From positions 1 through 47,961 of IMG/VR virus record IMGVR_UViG_3300042292_000587: DNA of 47,961 nucleotides. One strand, 5' to 3'. The position numbers and the translations under genes were made by a program. Source of the DNA: a virus. A model generated the notes under the pieces. The model had not been told where the DNA came from and did no database searches. It saw only the letters and a program-made list of their open reading frames with translations. Positions 7,164 through 13,776 of the stretch are shown one piece after another. Position 1 is the first letter of the stretch; each line of letters starts with the position of its first letter.

Positions 7164-7192
7164 TTGACAAGCGCCCTGGTATTACATAATAC
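7164..7192 (+). promoter_or_regulatory. Predicted early promoter with palindrome over the -10 box
   Basis: Consensus TTGACA (7164-7169), a 17-bp spacer and TAATAC (7187-7192) form the best promoter in the early region. The -10 box is the right half of palindrome site 3 (7178-7193), so a protein bound there should block RNA polymerase. The first gene downstream starts at 7224. Confidence 0.8.
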
Positions 7193-7193
7193 C
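7178..7193. promoter_or_regulatory. Dispersed palindrome site 3 (operator over -10)
   Basis: GGTATTACATAATACC, identical to site 10, overlaps the -10 box of the promoter at 7164-7192. This is the clearest evidence that the palindrome is an operator. Confidence 0.85.
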
Positions 7194-7223
7194 AAGGTTT
7201 CAAGCAAGAGGAGGGAAGACAAA

Positions 7224-7553
7224 ATGACTGGCAAGGTGAACTACCACGCCTACAAGGATGCAGCGGCCGAGCGCGACAAACTTGCGCGGCGCGTTGCCAA
7301 ACTTGCGCGGCGCGTTGCCAAGCTCGAAAAGCGCAATGCGGAACTGTTGAGCCTTTTGGGCCGCGTATGGGCACGCTGGGACACTGGAGACACCGCCGAC
7401 GCTCCGGCCCTGGCGCTAGACATCGCCCTCGCGTTCGGGGACAAAACCGAGGCGCAATACATCGCGCACTATTTCGGCCATGAGATTGCCTCCTCCAGTC
7501 CCGGATACGCCAGCAAGGTCGCCAAGATTTTGAGCGCCAAGAAAGGGGGATGA
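7224..7553 (+). CDS. Hypothetical coiled-coil protein with tandem heptad duplication (109 aa)
   Basis: ATG 7224 has GAGGAGGGA about 8 nt upstream; the longer frame from 7155 overlaps the promoter. Residues about 19-40 form a charged coiled coil in which LARRVAK is repeated exactly, because of a 21-bp tandem duplication at 7280-7321. The C-terminal half (TEAQYIAHYFGHEIA) is helical. Function is unknown. It is the first gene under the palindrome-controlled promoter. Confidence 0.85.
   Translation: MTGKVNYHAYKDAAAERDKLARRVAKLARRVAKLEKRNAELLSLLGRVWARWDTGDTADAPALALDIALAFGDKTEAQYIAHYFGHEIASSSPGYASKVAKILSAKKGG
7280..7321 (+). repeat. 21-bp tandem duplication
   Basis: Two perfect 21-bp copies (7280-7300 and 7301-7321) lie in frame, adding one heptad to the coiled coil. 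Confidence 0.95.
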
Positions 7554-7555
7554 CC

Positions 7556-7738
7556 ATGGCACGCAAGAACGAAGCTTTCGAAATCCTGCGCGACTTGCTG
7601 GAGAACATGGAGGCCCCTCGCAGCACAAAAGCGTCCTTGCCGTGGAGCAAGGGTTGGCGTCTGGTTCGTCGCAAGCAAGAAGCCGACGCAGCACGCGCGG
7701 TCGAGCGCTTTAAGGCCGGGAAGCCTTGGCGCCCGTAG
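7556..7738 (+). CDS. Small hypothetical protein (60 aa)
   Basis: The start at ATG 7556 is preferred to the overlapping ATG 7550 because the GGGGG ribosome-binding site is then 6 nt away. The product (MARKNEAFEILRDLLEN...) is a basic helical protein with no recognised domain. It follows the previous gene directly and is followed by a hairpin terminator. Confidence 0.72.
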   Translation: MARKNEAFEILRDLLENMEAPRSTKASLPWSKGWRLVRRKQEADAARAVERFKAGKPWRP

Positions 7739-7751
7739 GGGTATTCGACGC

Positions 7752-7780
7752 GAGGGCCGGAGTTTACTCCGGCTCTCTTT
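7752..7780 (+). terminator. Predicted hairpin terminator
   Basis: GAGGGCCGGAG pairs with CTCCGGCTCTC (10 of 11, one G-U) around TTTA and is followed by TTTC. It would attenuate rightward transcription between two small genes. Confidence 0.6.
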
Positions 7781-7809
7781 CGAGCATCCCGCTCGCAATG
7801 GAGAGGACA

Positions 7810-8121
7810 ATGACCATGGCATATACCGGCAATCCGAAGATCGACCGAGTGCTGCTTGTCGTCGTCAACGACGGCGACGGCAGCCAGTGCGGCAAGAGCT
7901 ACAAAGAGCGCGTCGAGATGGCCCGCACGCGAAGCAAGGTAGGCCACCTCGACTGCACCGCCTGGGAAGCCGAAGGGAAAGGGCGATGGAACGCTCTCTT
8001 TCGGTACGCGGCGCGGCGCGAGCTTAAAATCGACTACCTCGACTTGCCCGGCGAGGACATTCGCATGGGTGCGATTTTCCTGCGCCAATACTACCTCGAC
8101 CACATCAAGGAAGGAGCGTAG
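7810..8121 (+). CDS. Hypothetical protein (103 aa)
   Basis: GAGAGG precedes two candidate starts, ATG 7810 and ATG 7816; either leaves a mature protein beginning near MAYTGNPKIDRVLLVVVNDG. The N-terminal beta strand followed by NDGDGSQCGKSYKE resembles the first strand and loop of a nucleotide-binding or SIR2/deoxyribosyltransferase-like alpha/beta fold, but this is weak. It is acidic overall with no membrane segment. Function unknown. Confidence 0.75.
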   Translation: MTMAYTGNPKIDRVLLVVVNDGDGSQCGKSYKERVEMARTRSKVGHLDCTAWEAEGKGRWNALFRYAARRELKIDYLDLPGEDIRMGAIFLRQYYLDHIKEGA

Positions 8122-8124
8122 GCC

Positions 8125-8187
8125 ATGGAAACCCAAGAGCCGCAGGACTGCACCACAAAACGCAAGAGGAGGGAACATAGACAATGA
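8125..8187 (+). CDS. Possible 20-aa micro-ORF
   Basis: ATG 8125 opens a 20-codon frame (METQEPQDCTTKRKRREHRQ) whose TGA overlaps the ATG of the next gene. It may be a leader peptide for translational coupling or chance; no other support is visible. Confidence 0.3.
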   Translation: METQEPQDCTTKRKRREHRQ

Positions 8188-8504
8188 CGCAAGCAAAACA
8201 TTCGCCCGGCCCGTGGCGTGTGAGCGTCCGCCATAGAGTAGGGATCGACGGTCAAAGATTAGGGATCGACGGCCGATGCGACGCCATAGGGTGGCCGCAA
8301 GCCATCATCTATAATGCCGGGATGCCGCACGACCCCGAGGCGCTGGCGAACGCGCAATTGATCGCAACGGCGCCCGAACTCCTGGCCGCCCTGGAGCGCG
8401 TGACAAAATTTTTCGGAGACCTCCCCGGCTGGGGGCGCGACGCTAAAGAGGAACTGGACGTTGCACGCGCGGCAATCGTCAAAGCAAATAGGAGGGCACC
8501 GTGA
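8184..8504 (+). CDS. Short phage protein of the HSPGPW / LIATAPELLAALE type (106 aa)
   Basis: Starts at ATG 8184 after AAGAGGAGGGAAC. The N-terminal KHSPGPWRV and the C-terminal NAQLIATAPELLAALERV match a widespread family of small phage and prophage proteins of unknown function. Between them, residues about 19-32 carry an imperfect heptad duplication (GIDGQRL/GIDGRC) caused by a 21-bp-period tandem repeat near 8239-8280. The stop overlaps the GTG of the next gene. Confidence 0.82.
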   Translation: MTQAKHSPGPWRVSVRHRVGIDGQRLGIDGRCDAIGWPQAIIYNAGMPHDPEALANAQLIATAPELLAALERVTKFFGDLPGWGRDAKEELDVARAAIVKANRRAP

Positions 8505-8671
8505 AACCCAAGCCGCGCTTTGTTGTTCGAGTTCGGGCGGAGTACCTATTCGAAACGTGGGTGCGCGTCCACAACGTCGTCGATACGCACGAACGGAAAT
8601 TCGTCGCACGTGGCGCCGACAAAGACGTCGCAGAACGGATCGCCTATCTTCTCAATACCTACGGCAAATAG
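8501..8671 (+). CDS. Small hypothetical protein (56 aa), GTG start
   Basis: GTG 8501 overlaps the upstream TGA and has GGAGGGCACC directly upstream, a strong ribosome-binding site. The product (MKPKPRFVVRVRAEY...) is basic and probably folds as a small beta-alpha unit. No family is recognised. It is missed by simple ORF cut-offs. Confidence 0.75.
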   Translation: MKPKPRFVVRVRAEYLFETWVRVHNVVDTHERKFVARGADKDVAERIAYLLNTYGK

Positions 8672-8683
8672 GAGGGATAAACC

Positions 8684-8944
8684 ATGCAGACAATCGAAAC
8701 CCGCCGCATCGGCCAGACCAACACGCGCGGCACGCGGTACAAGGCGACGGCGTCGGGCGGCTACAGCCTGATGATCCCGGAACCCATCGAGGCAAGGGGC
8801 GAACTCGACGGCCATCAAGCGGCGGCCACGAGGCTTGTGCGCAAGCTCGGCTGGGGCAAGTATTTTCACGTGGGCTCCTCGCCCAAGGGTGAAATCTGGG
8901 CGGCCACGTCGCCTGTACCGGAGGAGCCTCGCTTCGCGGGCTGA
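8684..8944 (+). CDS. Hypothetical protein (86 aa)
   Basis: ATG 8684 follows GGAGGGATAAACC. The sequence (MQTIETRRIGQTNTRG TRYKA...) resembles small phage beta-barrel proteins that begin with an RFLGPTNTRGSR-type motif followed by a GATRLVRKLGW segment. These are common in siphoviruses and podoviruses and have no known function. It is followed by hairpin repeat copy 2. Confidence 0.8.
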   Translation: MQTIETRRIGQTNTRGTRYKATASGGYSLMIPEPIEARGELDGHQAAATRLVRKLGWGKYFHVGSSPKGEIWAATSPVPEEPRFAG

Positions 8945-8956
8945 CCGGCTTCGGGC

Positions 8957-8978
8957 TGGCGCTCCATCGCGGGCGCCA
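8957..8978. repeat. Hairpin-forming repeat, copy 2, with alternative pairing
   Basis: Same 22 bases as 5088-5109. Here CCATCGCGGGC (8964-8974) can also pair perfectly with GCCCGCGATGG (9004-9014), which lies in the spacer of the 8995-9023 promoter. Two mutually exclusive structures are therefore possible. Confidence 0.7.
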
Positions 8979-8994
8979 GTGCAAAGCTGGGCGA

Positions 8995-9023
8995 TTGACA
9001 CTTGCCCGCGATGGGAGTAGGTT
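8995..9023 (+). promoter_or_regulatory. Possible sigma70-like promoter
   Basis: Consensus TTGACA (8995-9000) is followed after 17 bp by TAGGTT (9018-9023), a weak -10 box. The next gene starts at 9054. Confidence 0.45.
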
Positions 9024-9053
9024 TACCCCTCAGTCCTTGGAAGGGAGCGAACA

Positions 9054-9341
9054 TTGGAATACATCGCAATCGAGACCCGCGTCATGCATAGCATCGCGGG
9101 GATGAAGAACAGCCACGTCAAGGCGACGACGTCCAACGTGACGCCCGTCTATGTCAAGATCGACCCGACGGGCAACGAGAAGATCGCCGGCACCGTTCGG
9201 GCTCTGCACGAGCTTGCTGCCAACAAGATCGCGGCGCTGGCCCTGCGCTGCGAACTTTCCGACGTCGTCGCAAAGAACGTCTTCGCGTCGAGCGCGTCGG
9301 GGTATTCCCTTTGGGTCGCATTCAACAAGAGGGGGCGATAA
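9054..9341 (+). CDS. Hypothetical protein (95 aa), TTG start
   Basis: TTG 9054 is placed 6 nt after GGAAGGGAG, the same strong ribosome-binding site used by several replication genes, so the rare start is well supported. The product is alpha/beta with an alanine-rich central helix (ALHELAANKIAALALRC). No family is recognised. The stop abuts the next ATG at 9341. Confidence 0.75.
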   Translation: MEYIAIETRVMHSIAGMKNSHVKATTSNVTPVYVKIDPTGNEKIAGTVRALHELAANKIAALALRCELSDVVAKNVFASSASGYSLWVAFNKRGR

Positions 9342-9433
9342 TGAAGGACGAGCTTTTCTTTTGGGGCATGGTCGCGCTCGCGGCAAACCTCGCCCTGATC
9401 CCCGTTCTGTTTTTCGCGATTTGGGAGGGCTGA
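9341..9433 (+). CDS. 30-aa single-pass membrane micro-protein
   Basis: ATG 9341 has GAGGGGGCG about 5 nt upstream and the ORF ends at TGA 9431-9433. After MKDELFFW the peptide has one hydrophobic helix (about residues 6-27), then EG. It is predicted to sit in the inner membrane. A very similar design is found in the 27-aa ORF at 24744. Confidence 0.6.
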   Translation: MKDELFFWGMVALAANLALIPVLFFAIWEG

Positions 9434-9435
9434 CC

Positions 9436-9642
9436 ATGGAACTCGTCAAACCGATCTTTCTCCACGAGAACCGCATCCGCTTTGGCTTTGTGAACCTTTA
9501 CTCCAACCCCCACGAGCGGGGGGACTACGTCGCGCCCGGCGCGGTATGGGCTAGGAGGAGTAGTGCCGAAGCCTACGCGAACCCTGGGGATATAGGCAAA
9601 CTTTACGCCCGCGTCCGCATCATCCCCAAAAAAGGAGCCTAA
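9436..9642 (+). CDS. Small hypothetical protein (68 aa), paralogous to next gene's N-terminus
   Basis: ATG 9436 lies 5 nt after GGAGGGC. The product starts MELVKPIFLHEN and ends YARVRIIPKKGA. The ending and the spacing of the preceding residues match YARVKITIKKRK in the N-terminal domain of the next protein, so the two look like diverged tandem duplicates. Function unknown. Confidence 0.72.
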   Translation: MELVKPIFLHENRIRFGFVNLYSNPHERGDYVAPGAVWARRSSAEAYANPGDIGKLYARVRIIPKKGA

Positions 9643-9645
9643 GCC

Positions 9646-10170
9646 ATGTTCTCGTCGTTGTACTCCTACGGCAAGAACCCAGGCCCGCCAACTTGCGGCG
9701 CAATTTTTGACAACAGCTTCATTCGGGCGATGCCCGACGGCACCGTCTTCTACGCCAACTTGCGAGACGTGGGCGGTCGGTGCCAATCCGGCTGGCCCAC
9801 TTCAATTCGCCAGAACGCGGTCAACTCGGCGAGCTGGTACGACCGCAAGCCCTACGCCCGTGTCAAAATCACCATCAAGAAACGGAAGGAACCCGAGGAC
9901 ATGAAGGCCAGTCTCGAACAGTTGAACGCCGCCGAAATCGCCTATTCGTTCGGCCGCCATCTTGCCATTCTGAACCCGACGTGGGTCGAGGCAAGGGACG
10001 TCGAGAAGCGAGCGCGATCGCTCCTCATGGACCTGGGCTTGGAGCGCCTGCCCATGTCCCTGGTCGACCGTTTCTCGGCCGCGATCCGCAACGGCTTCGA
10101 CGACGTCGTGAAGTCCGAAGACATCTTGCGCAACCTTCGCCGCAGCCAAGCGCAGGCGGTGCGCAAATGA
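9646..10170 (+). CDS. Hypothetical two-domain protein (174 aa)
   Basis: Residues 1-83 are related to the preceding 68-aa protein. Residues about 86-174 form a separate helical segment beginning MKASLEQLNAAE. ATG 9901, at the start of the second segment, is preceded by GAGGAC and could be an internal start, so this may be a fusion of two ancestral genes or two overlapping products. No known domain is recognised. Confidence 0.72.
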   Translation: MFSSLYSYGKNPGPPTCGAIFDNSFIRAMPDGTVFYANLRDVGGRCQSGWPTSIRQNAVNSASWYDRKPYARVKITIKKRKEPEDMKASLEQLNAAEIAYSFGRHLAILNPTWVEARDVEKRARSLLMDLGLERLPMSLVDRFSAAIRNGFDDVVKSEDILRNLRRSQAQAVRK

Positions 10171-10348
10171 GCAACGTGGTGCCTTGCGGAGTCACCCCAA
10201 GCACCTCGTGCACTGCGCCTTCTGCTTGAAGGACATGGTCCCGAGTAGCCCGTTCAACGTGCCCGCCTACTGTTCCTATGAACACGCGGCGGCCGACAAC
10301 CCCCACCAGACGGCGCAATCCCTGCGCGTGAACCACGAAGGAAACTAG
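10167..10348 (+). pseudogene. Frameshifted small zinc-binding protein
   Basis: ATG 10167 opens MSNVVPCG and then hits a stop at 10229. The -1 frame from 10199 to 10348 encodes HCAFC and YCSYEH, a CxxC plus CxxxH zinc-binding arrangement. Restoring one base near 10188-10190 (GCGGAG to GCGGGAG) joins both into a 60-residue zinc-finger-like protein. A sequencing error, real inactivation, frameshifting, or an unrecognised start (TTG in the second frame) are all possible. Confidence 0.6.
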
Positions 10349-10357
10349 GAGGAAAAA

Positions 10358-10513
10358 ATGAGTACTTTCGAAACGATCCGCGAATACATCGACGAGGCAA
10401 TACACCCCCGCAACGTAGGCCCCGAGAAGGCCATCGAAATCCTCGAAGAAGTTGCGGAACACGTTCGCGTCAGCATCGAAGCGCTGCGCGAAGAGAACAT
10501 CGAGCTGGAGTAG
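10358..10513 (+). CDS. Small acidic helical protein (51 aa)
   Basis: ATG 10358 follows AGGAGGAAAAA. The product (MSTFETIREYIDEAI...) is strongly acidic and helical (EILEEVAEHVRVSIEALREE). The leader AGGAGGAAAAAATGAG is repeated almost exactly before the next gene at 10523, suggesting duplicated translation signals. Function unknown. Confidence 0.75.
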   Translation: MSTFETIREYIDEAIHPRNVGPEKAIEILEEVAEHVRVSIEALREENIELE

Positions 10514-10522
10514 GAGGAAAAA

Positions 10523-10705
10523 ATGAGCATCCATTCGGTATCCATCGCGATCAAAAACCACACGACGGGCGAAGAGGCCGTCGTGTTCGTGGGCGACGCG
10601 GAGTACGCCCTGACCGACGTGCTGAAGCCGGCCTTCGAGGAGCTTCTGCGGCAGTACCGCGAGCGCTACCCCGTCGGCCTGCGCCGGCATCCCGTCATCA
10701 TCTGA
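10523..10705 (+). CDS. Small hypothetical protein (60 aa)
   Basis: ATG 10523 follows the same AGGAGGAAAAA leader. The product (MSIHSVSIAIKNHTTG...) appears to be beta then helical (LKPAFEELLRQYRERY). No family is recognised. Confidence 0.75.
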   Translation: MSIHSVSIAIKNHTTGEEAVVFVGDAEYALTDVLKPAFEELLRQYRERYPVGLRRHPVII

Positions 10706-10727
10706 AACTGAACCAGGAGGAAGAACG

Positions 10728-11366
10728 ATGAGCATCAAGATCGAACAAGGCAAATGGTACGTGTTGAACGACGGCCAAGTCGTCGGCCCGGCCGAGCCCA
10801 ACAGCGCGATGCCTGACTCGAAGTCGTACCCCTGGAACCTCCCCGGTTTCGACATCAACGCGAAGTGGGCGCGCACCGTGCGTGGGTTTCCGGGCTGGAC
10901 CCATGAAGGCTATTTTTCTGTCTATCGACGGGGGCACGATTGCTCGGTCGCACGCGAGGCCACGCATGCCGAAGTCGTGCGCAAGGTCCTGGGGAAGACC
11001 ACCACGCATGCCGAAGTCGTGCGCAAGGTCCTGGGGAAGACCACCACGGTTCTGCCGAAGGATTGGTACACCAAGCTGTACGAAGGCACCGACTTGGCCG
11101 AGACCATGGCGGAGGAAGCCAAGGCCAAAGACGCGCGGGTCGAGCAACTCGAAGCGCGCATCGCCGAGCAGCAGGTGAAGGACAAAGACGCGCTCATCGA
11201 CCAGATCCTCGAACGTACCCGCGACGGAGACCTGCGCTGGGTAGCCGAGAAGGTCGACGCGATGTGGAAATCGGTGGTAGGGGCTTCCCTCAAGCCCGGT
11301 CAAGGGCTCGGCGTCGTGTTCAGTCAGGAGGAACTCCGCCGCATCTACGCGCAGTTGCGCCAGTAA
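10728..11366 (+). CDS. Hypothetical protein with 14-residue tandem duplication (212 aa)
   Basis: ATG 10728 follows AGGAGGAAGAACG. Residues about 1-70 look like a compact beta-rich domain seen in small phage proteins (QGKWYVLNDGQVVGP). Residues about 79-106 contain THAEVVRKVLGKTT twice from a perfect 42-bp duplication at 10961-11044. The C-terminal half is a coiled coil (KAKDARVEQLEARIAEQQ). It is the last gene before palindrome site 4 and a strong terminator. Function unknown. Confidence 0.8.
   Translation: MSIKIEQGKWYVLNDGQVVGPAEPNSAMPDSKSYPWNLPGFDINAKWARTVRGFPGWTHEGYFSVYRRGHDCSVAREATHAEVVRKVLGKTTTHAEVVRKVLGKTTTVLPKDWYTKLYEGTDLAETMAEEAKAKDARVEQLEARIAEQQVKDKDALIDQILERTRDGDLRWVAEKVDAMWKSVVGASLKPGQGLGVVFSQEELRRIYAQLRQ
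10961..11044 (+). repeat. 42-bp perfect tandem duplication
   Basis: Two identical 42-bp units (10961-11002 and 11003-11044) lie in frame, duplicating 14 residues of the 10728 gene product. Confidence 0.95.
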
Positions 11367-11370
11367 GCTC

Positions 11371-11386
11371 GGCATCACGTAATACC
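11371..11386. promoter_or_regulatory. Dispersed palindrome site 4 at convergent gene ends
   Basis: GGCATCACGTAATACC lies 4 nt after the stop of the rightward gene and 6 nt before the bidirectional terminator that separates it from the leftward primase unit. No promoter is expected here. Confidence 0.8.
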
Positions 11387-11391
11387 AAGAG

Positions 11392-11422
11392 AAAAGCCCC
11401 GGATCGCTCCGGGGCTTTTTTT
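11392..11422. terminator. Bidirectional intrinsic terminator
   Basis: AGCCCCGGA (11395-11403) pairs with TCCGGGGCT (11408-11416) around TCGC and is followed by a 7-T run. The A-tract on the left gives a weaker T-run on the opposite strand. It separates convergent genes. Confidence 0.92.
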
Positions 11423-11426
11423 ATGT

Positions 11427-11684
11427 CTAACCTTCCATCAAAGAGCGTATTAGGTCGTGCGCCGTTTTGAGCGGGTCGACGCCGGGCTCTGTCGAGAGGA
11501 CGTCAACGCCGAAGGGGCCGTACCCGACCAAAACAAAATGCTGCCGATCCGGGCCAAGATGAGCGGCACTTTGCACGTGCGCTAAGTGCCGTATCACTTT
11601 AAGCCGACCGAGAGACACTGCCGGCATTATCTCCTTGAGCGAAGCTACGTCGTCCTCGTGCTTTTTCTTTTCGAACTTGTCCAT
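11427..11684 (-). CDS. Hypothetical protein (85 aa)
   Basis: ATG 11684 has AGGAGG 5 nt upstream and is 9 nt from the primase-helicase stop, so it is likely co-transcribed with it. The N-terminus is highly charged (MDKFEKKKHEDD); the rest is alpha/beta with no recognised domain. A replication accessory role is possible from position only. Confidence 0.75.
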   Translation of the reverse strand: MDKFEKKKHEDDVASLKEIMPAVSLGRLKVIRHLAHVQSAAHLGPDRQHFVLVGYGPFGVDVLSTEPGVDPLKTAHDLIRSLMEG

Positions 11685-11693
11685 CTCGACCTC

Positions 11694-13646
11694 CTATGCT
11701 TTTGCCCAGCGCCACTTGGACTTTTCGGCGTCGTACATGATACTCGCTTTGGTGCCCTTGGTCTCGCGCAAGCGTATCAGGTAGTTGTTCTGGAGCGTGC
11801 GGCTGTCGACGTCCACCTCGTTGCGCATGGCGACGGCTTCGGCTAGGGCTTTGGTAGACCAGTCCTTGAACTTGTTGGCTTCGAGCGTCTTCGCGACGGC
11901 GTTGTCCAGCACGATGATGCTCGACGCATCGAGCGCCTGCCGCTTGCGCTTCGACGGCGCCTCCTCGGCCTTCTCCTGTGCCGGCGCCTCGTCGGCCTTG
12001 GCGCACGGGAACACGGCGAGCGAGCCCTCGTCGTCGGTTTCGCCCTGGGGGCGCAGCTCCAGGCGCATCGGCTTCTCCCACTCGGGCGCGTCCTTCTGTT
12101 TCGTGTTGAACAGGCTCACGAGCTTCTCTTTGCCCTTGCGCTGCACGCCGAAGATCGCATCCGGTGCGCCCTGGAACTCCATCGAGCCTTTGGCGCGCGT
12201 GTCGTCGCCCTGCCCCGAGTGGTGGATCGCCAGCAGCGAGGCGCCCAGCTCGGCCTGGAGGCGCTGCGTCATGGCCGTGAACTTCGATGCATGTTCCTGC
12301 GCGTTCTCATTGAGCCCTTGCATGGCGCGGGCGACCGTGTCCACGACGACGAGCTTGTATCCTTCCGGGTGCATCTCCAAAGCACCGTCGATGAACCCCT
12401 CGATCGCCTCGGCCACGAGCGGCACGGGGTCGGCCAGGATGAAGCGGTCGGCTTTGCGCCCGCCCACGTGGGCACCCTCCCATGCCTTCACGCGCTTCAC
12501 GAAAGACGCGCGGCCCTCGCCCAGGATGTAGAGGACGGGGCCAGGGTCTTCGACGCGGAAGGCGTGCGTCTGCGGGAACGATCCGCCTGTCGCCACGGTG
12601 AGCGCCCAGTCTAGCGCGATGAAGGATTTGAAGGTGCCGGGCGGCCCGAACAGGATCGCGAACGCTTCCTGCGGCAGGACGCCAGGGATGAGCCAGCGTG
12701 CTGGCGGCACGTGGTCGAGCGCCTCGCGGTCGACAAAGCGAAACTTGCCCGCCGTCAGCTCGCGTCCGCTCGGCAAGTCGTCGCGCAGGACCGGGCGAAA
12801 CAGTGCCTTGATCTTGGCCTCTTTGTACGCGGCCGTGATGTTGCCGGGCGGGCTGGTGTTGTAGGCGTAGCCGTTGTCGATCTTGGTTTCGAAGTGGTCG
12901 ATTTCGTCGGCACCCCAGGGCGGCTGGCAGCGAGGGTTCCAGTGTTCCCACATGAGGTCGCGCGCGAGCGCCTGGGAGATGCCGTAGGATTTGAGGTGCG
13001 CCGCTGTGGCGTAGGCTATGGCGTCGCCGCCTTGCCCCTGGACGGCGATCTTGGCGTCTTCGCGAAGCCATTTGGTGGCCGCCTCGACATTGGCCGGGAG
13101 GTCGGGCTCGATCAACCAACTGTCGCGGTCCTCGTGCTTCTCGCGCGCCACGTTGAAGGCGCGCAGCATGTCGTCGGTTCGGTAGGTGGCGCGGCCCTCG
13201 GCTTCCCAACTATAGACGCCGTCGTCGGTACGGCTCGGGGCCAGCAGCACGTAGCCGTTGAGCCCGCGAATGTCCGTCTTGTGCGCGACCTTGCTGACGG
13301 AGTTGGCGACGCGGTCTTCCTCTCCGATTGCGTAGAAAAGATGGATACCACCTCGCGGTGTGCGTTGCCGCATCTCGGTGTTCGGCAGTTGCAGGTCGCG
13401 TTTGACCTGGGGCATGTCGGAGCCTGGGTCGAAATCCACGGCGAGCAAACCCGCCCCGTGCAGATCGAGGCCGATGTTCGCTTTCGGAAACCGAGCCCAC
13501 CACTTCTCGATCTTGGCCGGATCGGTCGTCGCATCGAGTACGCCGTTTTTTACCAGGGCGCCGATCGGTTCTTTCTTGCTGTCGCACGGGAAGATAGGAA
13601 GGCCGCGCTTGGCATAGGCCAGCGCATGTTCAAGCATTGTCGCCAT
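11694..13646 (-). CDS. Primase-polymerase / RepA-like helicase fusion
   Basis: This 650-residue replication protein begins with a Prim-Pol-type primase domain (about residues 1-190). AKRGLPIFPC opens it, with LLAVDFDPG carrying acidic metal-binding residues and TPRGGIHLFY further on. A RecA-fold helicase domain follows, with Walker A GPPGTFKS near residue 333 and Walker B-like VVVDTVARA near 430. A later SLLAIHHSGQG matches the RepA/AAA_25 group. The C-terminal about 100 residues are probably a helical DNA-binding segment. It would unwind DNA and make primers at the phage fork. ATG 13646 has AAGGGG upstream. The gene is read opposite to all neighbouring replication genes. Confidence 0.9.
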   Translation of the reverse strand: MATMLEHALAYAKRGLPIFPCDSKKEPIGALVKNGVLDATTDPAKIEKWWARFPKANIGLDLHGAGLLAVDFDPGSDMPQVKRDLQLPNTEMRQRTPRGGIHLFYAIGEEDRVANSVSKVAHKTDIRGLNGYVLLAPSRTDDGVYSWEAEGRATYRTDDMLRAFNVAREKHEDRDSWLIEPDLPANVEAATKWLREDAKIAVQGQGGDAIAYATAAHLKSYGISQALARDLMWEHWNPRCQPPWGADEIDHFETKIDNGYAYNTSPPGNITAAYKEAKIKALFRPVLRDDLPSGRELTAGKFRFVDREALDHVPPARWLIPGVLPQEAFAILFGPPGTFKSFIALDWALTVATGGSFPQTHAFRVEDPGPVLYILGEGRASFVKRVKAWEGAHVGGRKADRFILADPVPLVAEAIEGFIDGALEMHPEGYKLVVVDTVARAMQGLNENAQEHASKFTAMTQRLQAELGASLLAIHHSGQGDDTRAKGSMEFQGAPDAIFGVQRKGKEKLVSLFNTKQKDAPEWEKPMRLELRPQGETDDEGSLAVFPCAKADEAPAQEKAEEAPSKRKRQALDASSIIVLDNAVAKTLEANKFKDWSTKALAEAVAMRNEVDVDSRTLQNNYLIRLRETKGTKASIMYDAEKSKWRWAKA

Positions 13647-13676
13647 GTTTTCCCCTTCACTAAAGAAAAGCTCCAG

Positions 13677-13705
13677 ACGTTAGCATTTGCAATGCTTTGT
13701 GTCAA
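13677..13705 (-). promoter_or_regulatory. Predicted promoter of the primase-helicase unit
   Basis: Read leftward, TTGACA (13705-13700), a 17-bp spacer and TAACGT (13682-13677) precede the primase ATG by about 30 nt. Palindrome site 5 lies 25 bp upstream of the -35 box. Confidence 0.65.
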
Positions 13706-13729
13706 CGCGAACGCAAAGGTTGCGCCGCA

Positions 13730-13745
13730 GGTATTATGTGATACC
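13730..13745. promoter_or_regulatory. Dispersed palindrome site 5 in a divergent gap
   Basis: GGTATTATGTGATACC sits between the leftward primase unit and the rightward lipoprotein gene and could control both. The rightward -10 box is not obvious; TTGCGC at 13720 is a weak candidate -35. Confidence 0.8.
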
Positions 13746-13776
13746 ATGGTTCGTCGTCTTCAACAGGGAGGGACCC

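Larger units (their letters stand above)
6809..7223. other. Non-coding interval with terminator, repeat array and promoter
   Basis: No ORF with a ribosome-binding site is seen on either strand. In order the interval contains the terminator at 6885-6921, nine TCGTGATAC-type repeats (6926-7105), a TTGACA/TAATAC promoter (7164-7192) and palindrome site 3 (7178-7193). The density of ordered repeats and lower GC make it the best candidate for a replication origin or a master control region. Confidence 0.8.
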
